IMG/VR virus record: IMGVR_UViG_3300034683_000164
Location: 1-26,136 of that record
Reading direction: 5' to 3' (one strand)
DNA length: 26,136 nt
From: a virus
Of the stretch, positions 7,688 to 14,848 are shown in pieces. Position numbers and translations under genes: made by a program. The notes under the pieces were generated by a model. It ran no database searches, was not told the DNA's origin, and saw only the letters and a list, made by a program, of their open reading frames with translations. Each line of letters begins with the position of its first letter. Position 1 is the stretch's first letter.

Positions 7688-8653
7688 TTAGTTATACATT
7701 AAAGCTTGACTCATACTCCGTCTTGGTTTTCTTAAATTCGCATAATACTCTTTTTCTTTTTCAGTAATAACCCATAATCCATATTCTAAAGCAGAGAAAG
7801 TATCTTTTTCGCTATCTGTTCGAATCATTTCCAGTTTAAGATAGGTATTGTTACGATTAATTTTAAGATTACTAGTCTCATTTACTAATAAAGAAGTGTT
7901 TTTATATGGCTCCATATAACGTAGTCGTTCTTGCAGACCCATTTTTTGCCCCTTCTTCATTTGAAGCAAACTGTCTTTCGCTTCTTTTTCATCCATTAGC
8001 AATTTGACCCTGCCTGAAAATAATTCATTGTAGGCGTTACTGTGTATCGTACCCGCCGAGTGTTGATTCGTTTTAATTATATGAATTTTAGGAGGAGCAC
8101 CGATTTTCTGATCTACCCCATATTGCTTAGCATATTCTTTAATATTTTGGATATTCCATGCTGGATATTCCATCCCAGAATCTGGACTAATATTATCTGT
8201 CATAAGAAAATCGAGTAGCCCGACCCCAAGGCCGTTAGCGTCTATGACAACTGCATCGAAATCAAAAGCTGCATCGATTTCTTTAATTTTCGAAGCCTGA
8301 TAAAGAAAATTCCTACCTTCCATTAAAATAATATTAACTAATTGTTTAGTAAAGTGATCATGCCCTCGTCGCACTTTAAAAATTTCAGCTACAGTTCTTG
8401 CAGAGTTTCTCGCAACGTCGACAGACATTACATAAAATACGTCATCTTCAGGATAAGCCTTCCACTCTGCTTTTTTAATTTTCCGCAAGCCACTTAATTT
8501 ATCAAAATCAAATAAGCTGCCTTCAGCAGTTGAAGACCATTTTGACAAGAATTCTCTTGCAAAAGAACTCTCTTCATAAGTGCTAGACCTACGAATAGAC
8601 TTAACGAATTCTTCATTTAGCAGTCCATAATACATTGGTAATTTAAAGTCTCC
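7688..8653 (-). CDS. terL: Large terminase, exon 3 (nuclease domain)
   Basis: Codes the C-terminal ~320 residues of the packaging motor. The RNase-H-like nuclease can be followed: SVDVARNSA carries the first metal-binding Asp, AVVIDANGLGVG the second, and an acidic residue near SEKDTFSALEYGLWV the third. The exon is taken to begin at GGA so that the joined protein reads ...KAYSWG-GDFKLPMYYGLLN. This matches the usual G-x-D-[FY]-[KR]-x-P phrase of these terminases, and the intron then ends in G as group I introns require. Joined to the other two exons, the gene gives 1782 nt and 593 residues, the normal size for this family. Confidence 0.88.
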   Translation of the reverse strand, partial: GDFKLPMYYGLLNEEFVKSIRRSSTYEESSFAREFLSKWSSTAEGSLFDFDKLSGLRKIKKAEWKAYPEDDVFYVMSVDVARNSARTVAEIFKVRRGHDHFTKQLVNIILMEGRNFLYQASKIKEIDAAFDFDAVVIDANGLGVGLLDFLMTDNISPDSGMEYPAWNIQNIKEYAKQYGVDQKIGAPPKIHIIKTNQHSAGTIHSNAYNELFSGRVKLLMDEKEAKDSLLQMKKGQKMGLQERLRYMEPYKNTSLLVNETSNLKINRNNTYLKLEMIRTDSEKDTFSALEYGLWVITEKEKEYYANLRKPRRSMSQALMYN

Positions 8654-9490
8654 CATTATATTCAATTAGTTCGTTACACTAATCCGCGGCTTTACCCGCA
8701 GCTTACAACTTTCTTGTAAGATTAGACTATATCTTTTCGTTATAATAACGAATTCCTCCACAGGCCAAAACTTTATTGGCTCTTAGTCGTTGAACGTTCT
8801 TCAGCCAATATTTGCTCTATTTCTGCTTTCCATGTTTTACGCTGTTTAATATTCCTTATTGTGCCTGTTGAGACATTGTATTGTTTCGCTAATTGAGTAA
8901 GGGTGTAATCTCTATCTAATATAATAGCTTTAACGTTTTCTAATGTTAGTTTAGCATTCGGATTTAAAGCGCCCGTTTTCCCATTTAAACGGCATGCCAA
9001 AGCATGGTTATTATTTTCTTCAATTGTCGCCCATTCTAAATTTTCCAATTTATTATTTAATTTATTTCCATCTTTATGATTTACTGTTAAATTTTCACAA
9101 CCTTCGACGTAATGATAAGCTGTTAAGACTAAGCGGTGAGCAAATCTATTATATTTTTTCTTGTCAACTCCATATAAATTATATTTGACATAACCAAATT
9201 TATCTATAGACGGTTTTAAAAAGTCTTTTTTTCTAAGAGAGTAGACTCGCCCATCTTCTGTAATATAATATTTAGATATTAATTCAGGGAAAAATATGTT
9301 AAGTTGTATCATTAAATGTTCCTCCTTTCTTATTAGTTATTGACTGAAGCTTCGCTGCGGATTACCCAATATAATTATCTTTTTACTATACCAAACACAT
9401 TACTGTTTGCCATCATATAATTGCTTATATAATTTAGTAATAATTATCTCTAAGGGCGTCCCCGCAATTCAAAGGAAAGGGGCCGAATTA
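8654..9490 (-). ncRNA. Group I intron 2 in terL, with HNH endonuclease gene
   Basis: Signs of a group I ribozyme: the P7 3' strand AAGATATAGTCT (minus strand, near 8725-8735), a matching GACTA at 8784-8788, and the P4-P6 phrase GGGTAATCCGCAGC near the 5' side. P1 is visible: exon 2 ends ...GGGGT, which pairs with GCCCC just inside the intron with a U-G wobble at the splice site. The intron ends in G. Removing it restores the terL frame. The P7 5' strand lies inside the last codons of the HNH gene, so that ORF runs into the ribozyme core. Length 837 nt. Subgroup IA is suggested by the P7 sequence but not proven. Confidence 0.85.
8773..9312 (-). CDS. HNH homing endonuclease in terL intron 2
   Basis: A 179-residue free-standing endonuclease. 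Residues 14-45 (YYITEDGRVYSLRKKDFLKP) are the NUMOD4-like N-terminal motif. The HNH core lies at about 57-95: AHRLV (His59), VNHKDGNKLNNKLENLEW (His79, Asn87, Asn91). The C-terminal ~60 residues (from ALNPNAKLT, then LTQLAKQYNVSTGTIRNIKQ) form a helix-turn-helix DNA-reading domain. Such proteins cut the intronless terL allele and spread the intron. The ATG has a strong ribosome site (AAAGGAGGAACATTTA). Its 3' end overlaps the ribozyme core. All HNH residues look present, so it is probably active. Confidence 0.9.
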   Translation of the reverse strand: MIQLNIFFPELISKYYITEDGRVYSLRKKDFLKPSIDKFGYVKYNLYGVDKKKYNRFAHRLVLTAYHYVEGCENLTVNHKDGNKLNNKLENLEWATIEENNNHALACRLNGKTGALNPNAKLTLENVKAIILDRDYTLTQLAKQYNVSTGTIRNIKQRKTWKAEIEQILAEERSTTKSQ

Positions 9491-9689
9491 ACCCCATGAA
9501 TAAGCTTTATTAGGATATAATACTGATTCAACTAGAATTTCCACACATTTATCATAGCCAAAACTGTTTTTCAATCCTGCTGAACCGATATAAGTTTGTT
9601 GCTGATGAGGCTCACTATGGTTAAGTTCACCGCTTCTCATTCTTCTGCTAATATTCAACAATGGTAAAACAATCTCATTGACTTCAGTG
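9491..9689 (-). CDS. terL: Large terminase, exon 2 (end of ATPase domain)
   Basis: A 199-nt exon coding about 66 residues: TEVNEIVLPLLNISRRM, then HSEPHQQQTYIGSAGLKNSF and ending KAYSWG. VLPLLNISRRM is the phrase that follows the Walker B motif in this family, and QQQTYIGSAG corresponds to the coupling motif region (motif III). The 3' boundary is set by P1 pairing of GGGGT with the following intron. The 5' boundary is the only in-frame position preceded by an intron-terminal G. The exon has no start codon of its own. A TTG-initiated reading that begins just upstream in the intron is an artefact. Confidence 0.85.
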
Positions 9690-10753
9690 CCTGGCAAGTC
9701 TTTTCATATTGATCCAAATTTTCATTTGGTATGGACTATATCTTACATAGTATATAACTATGTACACCCTTTTCAAGCTGTGTATCAATAACAGCCTTAC
9801 TTCTCTATTAAGAGAATAGTCTCTACAGGTTTAACGAATAGGATATTTAGCAACATACAAATGGGATAATCTATGTTTGCCATGATTAATAAAATTAATA
9901 GTTTCAAAATTTCTTTGAAATAAATTAGCAATCTCTTGTTGGCTATATTTAGTATATTTGATAACATCAACAATTTGATTAAACTCCTCTACAGTAACTT
10001 GAGAATTTTTCTTTCGTACCGGAAAGGTTCGTTCACTACTGAAATTATGTTTACCATGATTGATTTTTTCAATAGTAGATTTACTGCGTCCAGTTTTTTC
10101 TGCAATTATTTTTAAAGGCCATTGAGGATTATTCATAATTAGTTCTTCGATAAAATAAACTTCTTCTTGAGTGAGTAATTTCATTGAAGTCGAAGACAGA
10201 GGGTACGTTTCTGTTTCATCATTATAAATTCTTCCATAATTGATATTAATTAAAAATCCAATTGAATGCCTTGTTTTAGCGGAAATTTCAGCTAAAGTTA
10301 ATTGAGATTTTAACAAAATTTTAATTTGTTCAATTTCTTTATAATCATATTGAGGCCTTTGACCATCTTCTCCACCAAGAGTCAAGTTGTATCCGTTTCT
10401 AAAAATATTATAATATTGAATATAATACTTTTCTCTATCGTTATAATTATTAGTATACTCAATAATTGAAAAATCAAAATTTTCAACTCCGTAAAGTTCA
10501 AGCGCAGCTCCAATTGCATAAGCCTTATGATTAATGTGTTCTTTCCATCGTTTTTTATAATCAAATGCTTGTCCTATATACGATTTCCCATTAATTTTAT
10601 TAGTTATTTTATAAATATATTTTCCCATATTATAAGCTCCTATTCGTTTTTCCCACGGGATTACCATATAATTACTTACTTAGGCTTCCCCGTTAGCACG
10701 CTATTGCGTACCCCTTATGATAATAAGGTAAAGGTGTATTAAGGCAAAAATTT
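9690..10753 (-). ncRNA. Group I intron 1 in terL, with GIY-YIG endonuclease gene
   Basis: Hallmarks on the minus strand: P1 formed by exon end GAGGT with GCCTT eight bases inside the intron (U-G at the splice site), P4-P6 phrases ACGGGGAAGCCTAAG and TAATCCCGTG, P7 strands AGACTA (9817-9821 side) and AAGATATAGTCC (9734-9744), and a terminal G. The endonuclease gene sits in a peripheral loop between the 5' and 3' halves of the core. Excision joins GT + C to rebuild a Val codon just after the Walker B acidic pair. Length 1064 nt. Both introns share the P7 3' strand, so they may be related. Confidence 0.85.
9831..10628 (-). CDS. GIY-YIG homing endonuclease in terL intron 1
   Basis: A 265-residue protein from the ATG that follows a TAGGAGCT ribosome site; an upstream TTG-type start would enter the ribozyme core. 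The GIY-YIG domain is residues 1-90: KYIYKI (3-8), SYIGQ (16-20), KKRWKEH with catalytic Arg27, REKYYI with the metal-binding Glu66, and NGYNLTLGGEDG (Asn81). After it come three helix-turn-helix-like repeats (around LTLAEISAKTRHSIGFLINI, PLKIIAEKTGRSKSTIEKIN, YSQQEIANLFQRNFETINFI), which is the modular layout of I-BmoI-like enzymes. They read the homing site while the GIY-YIG domain cuts. All catalytic residues look intact. Confidence 0.92.
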   Translation of the reverse strand: MGKYIYKITNKINGKSYIGQAFDYKKRWKEHINHKAYAIGAALELYGVENFDFSIIEYTNNYNDREKYYIQYYNIFRNGYNLTLGGEDGQRPQYDYKEIEQIKILLKSQLTLAEISAKTRHSIGFLININYGRIYNDETETYPLSSTSMKLLTQEEVYFIEELIMNNPQWPLKIIAEKTGRSKSTIEKINHGKHNFSSERTFPVRKKNSQVTVEEFNQIVDVIKYTKYSQQEIANLFQRNFETINFINHGKHRLSHLYVAKYPIR

Positions 10754-11370
10754 ACCTCTTCAAACAACATACCATTACGTCTACCACCACGAGTAGCATC
10801 AGTTAAACCTACAATATCGAATTCACTGCCATTTTTGAATACTAAACGAATATAGTCTTCACCCATGGTTGTCTGGCTACCTTTTTCCCAACGAATTTCT
10901 TCTTTAAGTAAAGGCATAAGATTAAGTAGCTCATTAATTTTTTCTCTACCAATTTGAGAGGCTTGATTCTTATGTTCCGCAACCATAGACTCTTTTGTCC
11001 CTGGAAGTAAAACGCATTTCAACAATTTCCCCAAAACAGCAATAAAAGATTTAGAATAACCTCTTGTAGCTGTTCCAAAAGTTTTTTGATAGCGTTGGTT
11101 TACTCGTAAAATTAACGTTTGGAATGGGTATAATCGAAAACTAGTATCAACTGGAAGTAATTGATATAATAATTTATCAGGATAGCTTAACCATAGCTCA
11201 TAATGCTGTTCTAACTCAGGTAAAATATTATATAATCTTTCCTCAGTTACTACTTTACTGCCAGCTCGATGGTCTGGGCCGAGTTTAACCAGCCCAGTAT
11301 CTATCTTCTTAGTTTCTCTTTCGAGTTGTTTAAGCCGCAACTCTTTCATAGGTGTATTAATCGAGGTCAT
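10754..11370 (-). CDS. terL: Large terminase, exon 1 (ATPase core)
   Basis: Codes the first ~206 residues of the DNA-packaging motor. Visible motifs: adenine-binding YPFQ near residue 81, Walker A variant FGTATRGYSKSF (98-109), Walker B MLFEEV (201-206) with the catalytic Glu pair. The exon stops two bases into the Val206 codon where intron 1 begins. Without splicing the frame runs ~19 residues into the intron and stops, giving a dead ATPase fragment. The ATG overlaps the 3' end of the small-terminase gene by 14 bases, so the two subunits are coupled. The motor couples ATP hydrolysis to pumping DNA through the portal and cuts the concatemer. Confidence 0.9.
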
Positions 11371-12202
11371 CTAATTCACCATCTTCGTCCATTTTTTGTT
11401 CTCTACGCTTTCTGTCATAAATTTCAGTTAAGTTAACTTCTCCTTGGACTAAGTCACGCAAATATTCTTGAATATTTTTCTCTATCATGTCAATCTCATC
11501 TCTTGGGACACCTTCATAGAATTTAGGCTTATACCCATTCTTCTCAATGAATTCAACAACTTGCCCAATTGAAGTGATACCATTCGACTGAGTTGTCTCT
11601 AAAGTTTTTAAGGCAGAAGTCATTAATTTGTCGTATTGTGTAATTTTATCTTTATCCACTAAGCCTGCAGCTAAGTCTTGGTCAATCAATACTGATAATC
11701 TCGCAATTTTCCGCAACATATCTTTTTGTGCTTCTGTTTGAACATTATAGTCACTAAGAGAAGAATTGAAAAATCTTTCCAATCTTATTAAATCTAAATC
11801 TTCTAAATTACCCCACGCTAATTTTAATTTAGCAATTAATTGCGGAGTAAGTTCATCCAATTCAGTATTAATTACACCTTCCCTAGCTAGTTGCATCAAT
11901 TGTTCATTTTGTTCTCCCCAATCATATTTATAATAATTCATTTCATTATAAGTATAAGCATATTTACGAAAAGCTTTTACTCCATCTCTTTTCCATAATT
12001 TTCGCCACTCATTAGGCAAAAAAGCCATATTAGCATGTTGCATTAATCGGTCTACTTCATTTAAATTATCTCCATCAATAAAAGACTCTATGCAATCATA
12101 ACAGATGTTAATATGGCCATGTGGCCATAAATACCCTGTGGTAGGCATAAAATCTGATGAAGGTTTTTCTTTTTTACATTTTTCACATTTCATTTTACTC
12201 AC
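11357..12202 (-). CDS. terS: Probable small terminase subunit with N-terminal zinc finger
   Basis: A 281-residue protein immediately upstream of and overlapping terL. Residues 1-40 form a C4 zinc finger (KCEKCKKEKPSSDF with Cys6 and Cys9, then ICYDC with Cys34 and Cys37). The remainder is helical and charged, with a very acidic C-terminus (KMDEDGELDDLD). Small subunits normally bind the packaging site and regulate the motor, and the finger could serve pac recognition. It is longer than a typical TerS (150-200) and has no clear helix-turn-helix, so the terS label rests on gene order. A finger-bearing phage regulator is the alternative. GAAGGTGAG precedes the ATG. Confidence 0.6.
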   Translation of the reverse strand: MSKMKCEKCKKEKPSSDFMPTTGYLWPHGHINICYDCIESFIDGDNLNEVDRLMQHANMAFLPNEWRKLWKRDGVKAFRKYAYTYNEMNYYKYDWGEQNEQLMQLAREGVINTELDELTPQLIAKLKLAWGNLEDLDLIRLERFFNSSLSDYNVQTEAQKDMLRKIARLSVLIDQDLAAGLVDKDKITQYDKLMTSALKTLETTQSNGITSIGQVVEFIEKNGYKPKFYEGVPRDEIDMIEKNIQEYLRDLVQGEVNLTEIYDRKRREQKMDEDGELDDLD

Positions 12203-12208
12203 CTTCTT

Positions 12209-12285
12209 TTCCTGTAGGTAAATGCTACAACCCAGTGATTGTAAGGGTTGTCGCGTTCCAAAATACGTTAAAACTGCGATTTTAT
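12209..12285 (-). promoter_or_regulatory. Leader with hairpin before the small-terminase gene
   Basis: An 80-nt gap that holds a 7-bp perfect stem (ACAACCC with GGGTTGT, ~11-nt loop; about 12227-12251) without a following T-tract. It could be a processing or translational control hairpin ahead of terS-terL. I see no promoter in the gap. Confidence 0.35.
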
Positions 12286-12705
12286 TTAGAATATCACATA
12301 TCGTGGTTTTTCTTCTTTAAAAACCCAGTATCTTATATAGTCGTCAAGTAAAATACCAACCAAAGATAGAAAAAACCATAAAAAGCTATATCCTAAACTT
12401 ACTTGCCCTAGCAGATTAAATGTAAGATTACTGTAATCCCACACATTCAATCCTAACCAAATATTTACTATTACACCAACAACAAACTCTAAAACAATAA
12501 TTATCATTGTTGCCGTTCCTTGTTGTTTCCATAGTGGCATTTCCCATGAGTAGTAGTTATTTATTCCACCTATCAAAATAAAACAAAGACCGCCTAAGAT
12601 AAATATGGAAGGGTGTGAATAACCCCTCCATAATATCTCTATGAAATAATATGCTGTGCCACCAAATAAGAATAAAATTAGGCTTTTAAACTGTTGCATA
12701 GTCAA
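12286..12705 (-). CDS. Four-helix membrane protein, ABC-transporter type IV (CmpB-like) family
   Basis: A 139-residue integral membrane protein with four hydrophobic segments (about residues 7-24, 33-50, 63-84, 104-122). The phrases RGYSHPSIFILGGLCFILIG, VLEFVVGVIVN, VWDYS, NLLGQVSLGYSFLWF and LDDYIRYWVF match the pattern of the family labelled putative ABC-transporter type IV (PF06541), seen in Bacillota genomes and some of their phages. Its role in phages is not established. A holin is possible given size and location after tail genes, and superinfection exclusion is another option. Its ATG overlaps the end of the tail gene upstream by 20 bases. No lysin is next to it. Confidence 0.65.
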   Translation of the reverse strand: MTMQQFKSLILFLFGGTAYYFIEILWRGYSHPSIFILGGLCFILIGGINNYYSWEMPLWKQQGTATMIIIVLEFVVGVIVNIWLGLNVWDYSNLTFNLLGQVSLGYSFLWFFLSLVGILLDDYIRYWVFKEEKPRYVIF

Positions 12706-13567
12706 TCACTATATTTTCTAATTCTTCTGGTGTTGTGCAATTTTTAATTGCCACTTCTAAAGCTTGTTGTTTAGATACTAATGGCTCAACATATCCAGCA
12801 ATTGATAGCGCAAGAGTTATAACATCCTCTATAGCCCACACCGTACACTCTTCACCGCTTGCGTTCCATTTTATCTCTGCTGTCATGCCAGCTTGAACTT
12901 TCATTTGGTAAACAGCTATTGCGTTATTTAAAAGATTTTGTTTGTCTTTTGTAACAGAGTATTCTTTTCCGTCTATGAAGGTCAAAGGGTTGGATTCTAA
13001 AAAACTTTGTAACGCATCTTTTGTTTTGTGTATTAGATTTTCTTTATGTTCTTGAATACTATATAGCGATTCCACTGTCACCTCAATAATTTTAGTGTCA
13101 GATATTCCATCAACCTCACCTGTTATTTCAATCTTTTCAACCGCCCCATACGGGATAGTTAATACTCCATCTGCAAAATAACCATAGCTGCTGTTCAAAT
13201 TTACATCTACATCTATGATATCACCGTATTGGGAATAAACATTATATGAAACATCTATATCTATCTCGCTACCCTCTGTTAAATAAATCTTGCCCACACT
13301 GGTTGATATCTCAATCCTATCTGGCTTCGGTTCTTCGGGTTGCCATTCAAACCCTGTTTTGTCAGTTAGTATGCTATTCTCTTTTCCGTTTTCAAACAAA
13401 TTTCTTTCATAATCAATGGCACTTTTAGCTTCTTCATACATTTTTTGGATATAATCATTCTTAGTGTAACCATCGACCATTGTGGTTTGAGAATAGACAA
13501 CATAATTGTTTTCCTTAAAACCGCACAAGACGGTGTTTTTATTAATGTCATAATCTATTATTTGCAT
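12686..13567 (-). CDS. Tail-associated protein with DUF4376-like C-terminal domain
   Basis: A 293-residue protein. The first ~75 residues (starting MQIIDYDINKNTVLCGFKEN) form a short domain typical of XkdW/tail-fibre-attachment proteins. Residues ~90-165 are beta-rich with regular alternation and look like an Ig-like or bacterial surface domain. The last ~110 residues (LTFIDGKEYSVTKDKQNLLN, then WNASGEECTVWAIEDVITLA) match the DUF4376 pattern common at the ends of Bacillota tail and baseplate proteins. It is preceded by fibre-like genes and overlaps the membrane-protein gene. Most likely a distal tail component or fibre-assembly protein. Confidence 0.65.
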   Translation of the reverse strand: MQIIDYDINKNTVLCGFKENNYVVYSQTTMVDGYTKNDYIQKMYEEAKSAIDYERNLFENGKENSILTDKTGFEWQPEEPKPDRIEISTSVGKIYLTEGSEIDIDVSYNVYSQYGDIIDVDVNLNSSYGYFADGVLTIPYGAVEKIEITGEVDGISDTKIIEVTVESLYSIQEHKENLIHKTKDALQSFLESNPLTFIDGKEYSVTKDKQNLLNNAIAVYQMKVQAGMTAEIKWNASGEECTVWAIEDVITLALSIAGYVEPLVSKQQALEVAIKNCTTPEELENIVIDYATV

Positions 13568-13580
13568 GCTATGCCTCCTT

Positions 13581-14228
13581 TTATGATTCCCTCCACGTCC
13601 CTAACACATTAGTCCAAATGCTTGTTATTTCCCTCCACGTGCCATTTATATGAACCCACCCGCTGTCAACTTCTTTCCAACCTCCATTAACATTGATTTG
13701 CATTTCTGGGAATACCTTGGTTGTTTTTATGTACCAATAACTACCACTAATGCCGTTATCTGGATAACTTCCATCTTCTGCGATTATAGTTGATAAATAA
13801 GAGCCTTTTTGGTACTTATTGTATATAGTGGTAAATCCAGTACGATTAAACTTCTTGCGTTGTAAAACTCGTACGTCTAGATATTTTTTCCCACTTAGAT
13901 ACTGATTCCCAACTATTTCGGCTTGTATCATAGTAGTAGTAGTTCCTTGATAAACTATTTGTCCATTTGTCATCGTAGATGAACCTACTCCAATCCCAGT
14001 AAAGGAATAATTCTTATAATCTCTATATGAGCCATAGGTGCTGTATAAAATTGTAGGTGCGGTATACGTAAAAGTGTCTGCATATCCAGATACATATTCA
14101 TCGCCAGAAATGTTACTTTGACTATAGCTTGTGTATACACCTCTTGAACTTTCGTATGTTTCTCCTGGATTTAAAACATTAGACCAAACAGTAGATATGC
14201 TATATTGCTCATAATAAAACTTAGTCAC
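13581..14228 (-). CDS. Tail fibre or tip protein with Trp-rich C-terminal repeats
   Basis: A 215-residue protein very rich in Tyr, Ser, Thr and Gly and almost without charged clusters, the composition of a beta-structured fibre or receptor-contact domain. The last ~40 residues hold three similar Trp-containing units: INVNGGWKEVDS, VHINGTWREITS and TNVLGTWRES. Such [V/I]NG-W-[K/R]E units are frequent at the C-termini of phage and prophage tail proteins of Bacillota. It sits between two small fibre-like proteins and the DUF4376-type protein. Direct role in host binding is an inference. Start chosen at ATG, twelve bases after the preceding stop. Confidence 0.6.
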   Translation of the reverse strand: MTKFYYEQYSISTVWSNVLNPGETYESSRGVYTSYSQSNISGDEYVSGYADTFTYTAPTILYSTYGSYRDYKNYSFTGIGVGSSTMTNGQIVYQGTTTTMIQAEIVGNQYLSGKKYLDVRVLQRKKFNRTGFTTIYNKYQKGSYLSTIIAEDGSYPDNGISGSYWYIKTTKVFPEMQINVNGGWKEVDSGWVHINGTWREITSIWTNVLGTWRES

Positions 14229-14240
14229 GCTACCACCACC

Positions 14241-14528
14241 TTATACATATTTAATCCATATATCCCCGTTGCTACCACCACTAGGGTTTCCTGTTGATAT
14301 TATTATATTCCTTAGCTGAGCAACAGTATAGCTTGTGTTTGCTTGCCCGCTTGCTATTCCAGTAAATGTATCTCCGGAAATAGGCATCTGTTTTTTATTA
14401 TCAACATTTTCAAGTCCAACCGCTGTTTTATCTAACCCCTCGACCATGTCGGCACTTGTCTTTGGGTGCAACTCATCTGCATAATCATTCCCGCCTTCTG
14501 GTCGCATTATAATTTTCTTTATTGCCAT
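14241..14528 (-). CDS. Small tail-fibre-like protein
   Basis: A 95-residue protein (MAIKKIIMRPEGGNDYADEL at its start). The LHPKTSADMVEGLDKTA segment, the GLENVDNKKQMPISG run and the end GDIWIKYV are typical of short Bacillota tail-fibre or fibre-tip proteins, in which HPKT-x-A-x-V repeats and GD-WIKY ends recur. It overlaps nothing and is separated by twelve bases from each neighbour. A good AGGAGTGATAATA site precedes the ATG. Probably one of a set of proteins forming or decorating a fibre. Confidence 0.65.
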   Translation of the reverse strand: MAIKKIIMRPEGGNDYADELHPKTSADMVEGLDKTAVGLENVDNKKQMPISGDTFTGIASGQANTSYTVAQLRNIIISTGNPSGGSNGDIWIKYV

Positions 14529-14540
14529 ATTATCACTCCT

Positions 14541-14723
14541 TTATATTTCTTGATACCACATGCTGCCATCGGTAGGTTTAATAGTCCCTATTGTTGCAAA
14601 ATTGCCACCTAGCTCTATATCAGTTTCTAATTCAGATAATTTTGTAGGTATATCATTTACTGTTGCTATTACTTCATTTCCTGTTGACTTTTGAATTATA
14701 CTCCCTTCTTTAAGTTGTGCCAA
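14541..14723 (-). CDS. Small fibre-associated protein with TTG start
   Basis: A 60-residue protein (MAQLKEGSIIQKSTGNEVIA at its start; ends DGSMWYQEI). The start is a TTG placed nine bases after GAGGGG. The nearby ATG is followed at once by a stop, so TTG is the only workable start. The MAxLKEGSxI opening and the DGSMWYQ ending resemble short tail-fibre or collar peptides and mirror the GDIWIKY ending of the next gene. This suggests a family of small proteins that share a C-terminal docking phrase. Function is inferred from place. Confidence 0.5.
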   Translation of the reverse strand: MAQLKEGSIIQKSTGNEVIATVNDIPTKLSELETDIELGGNFATIGTIKPTDGSMWYQEI

Positions 14724-14740
14724 TTACATCAACCCCTCAC

Positions 14741-14848
14741 CTAACATTGTATCCAGTAAGAATCATTTTCAACAAAGGTTCGTTTTGCCGCAGTGCTACC
14801 AATATCCAAGTCGGTGTGTACTTTCCAAGTTTTATTCACTTTCGCCAT
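14741..14848 (-). CDS. 35-residue small fibre-like protein
   Basis: Reads MAKVNKTWKVHTDLDIGSTA at the start and ends ENDSYWIQC. It is preceded by AGAGGAGTGC at a good distance and its start overlaps the end of the upstream gene by 17 bases. The MAKVNKTWKV opening plus an aromatic ending (SYWIQ) parallels SMWYQEI and DIWIKYV in the next two genes. It is too short for automatic gene callers, yet start signal, coupling and ending all fit a real gene. Confidence 0.55.
   Translation of the reverse strand: MAKVNKTWKVHTDLDIGSTAAKRTFVENDSYWIQC

Noticed and set aside
9488-9697. Exon 2 of terL as an independent 69-residue gene
   Set aside because: Its first residues come from the intron, it has no ribosome site, and it joins in frame with both other exons through group I boundaries.
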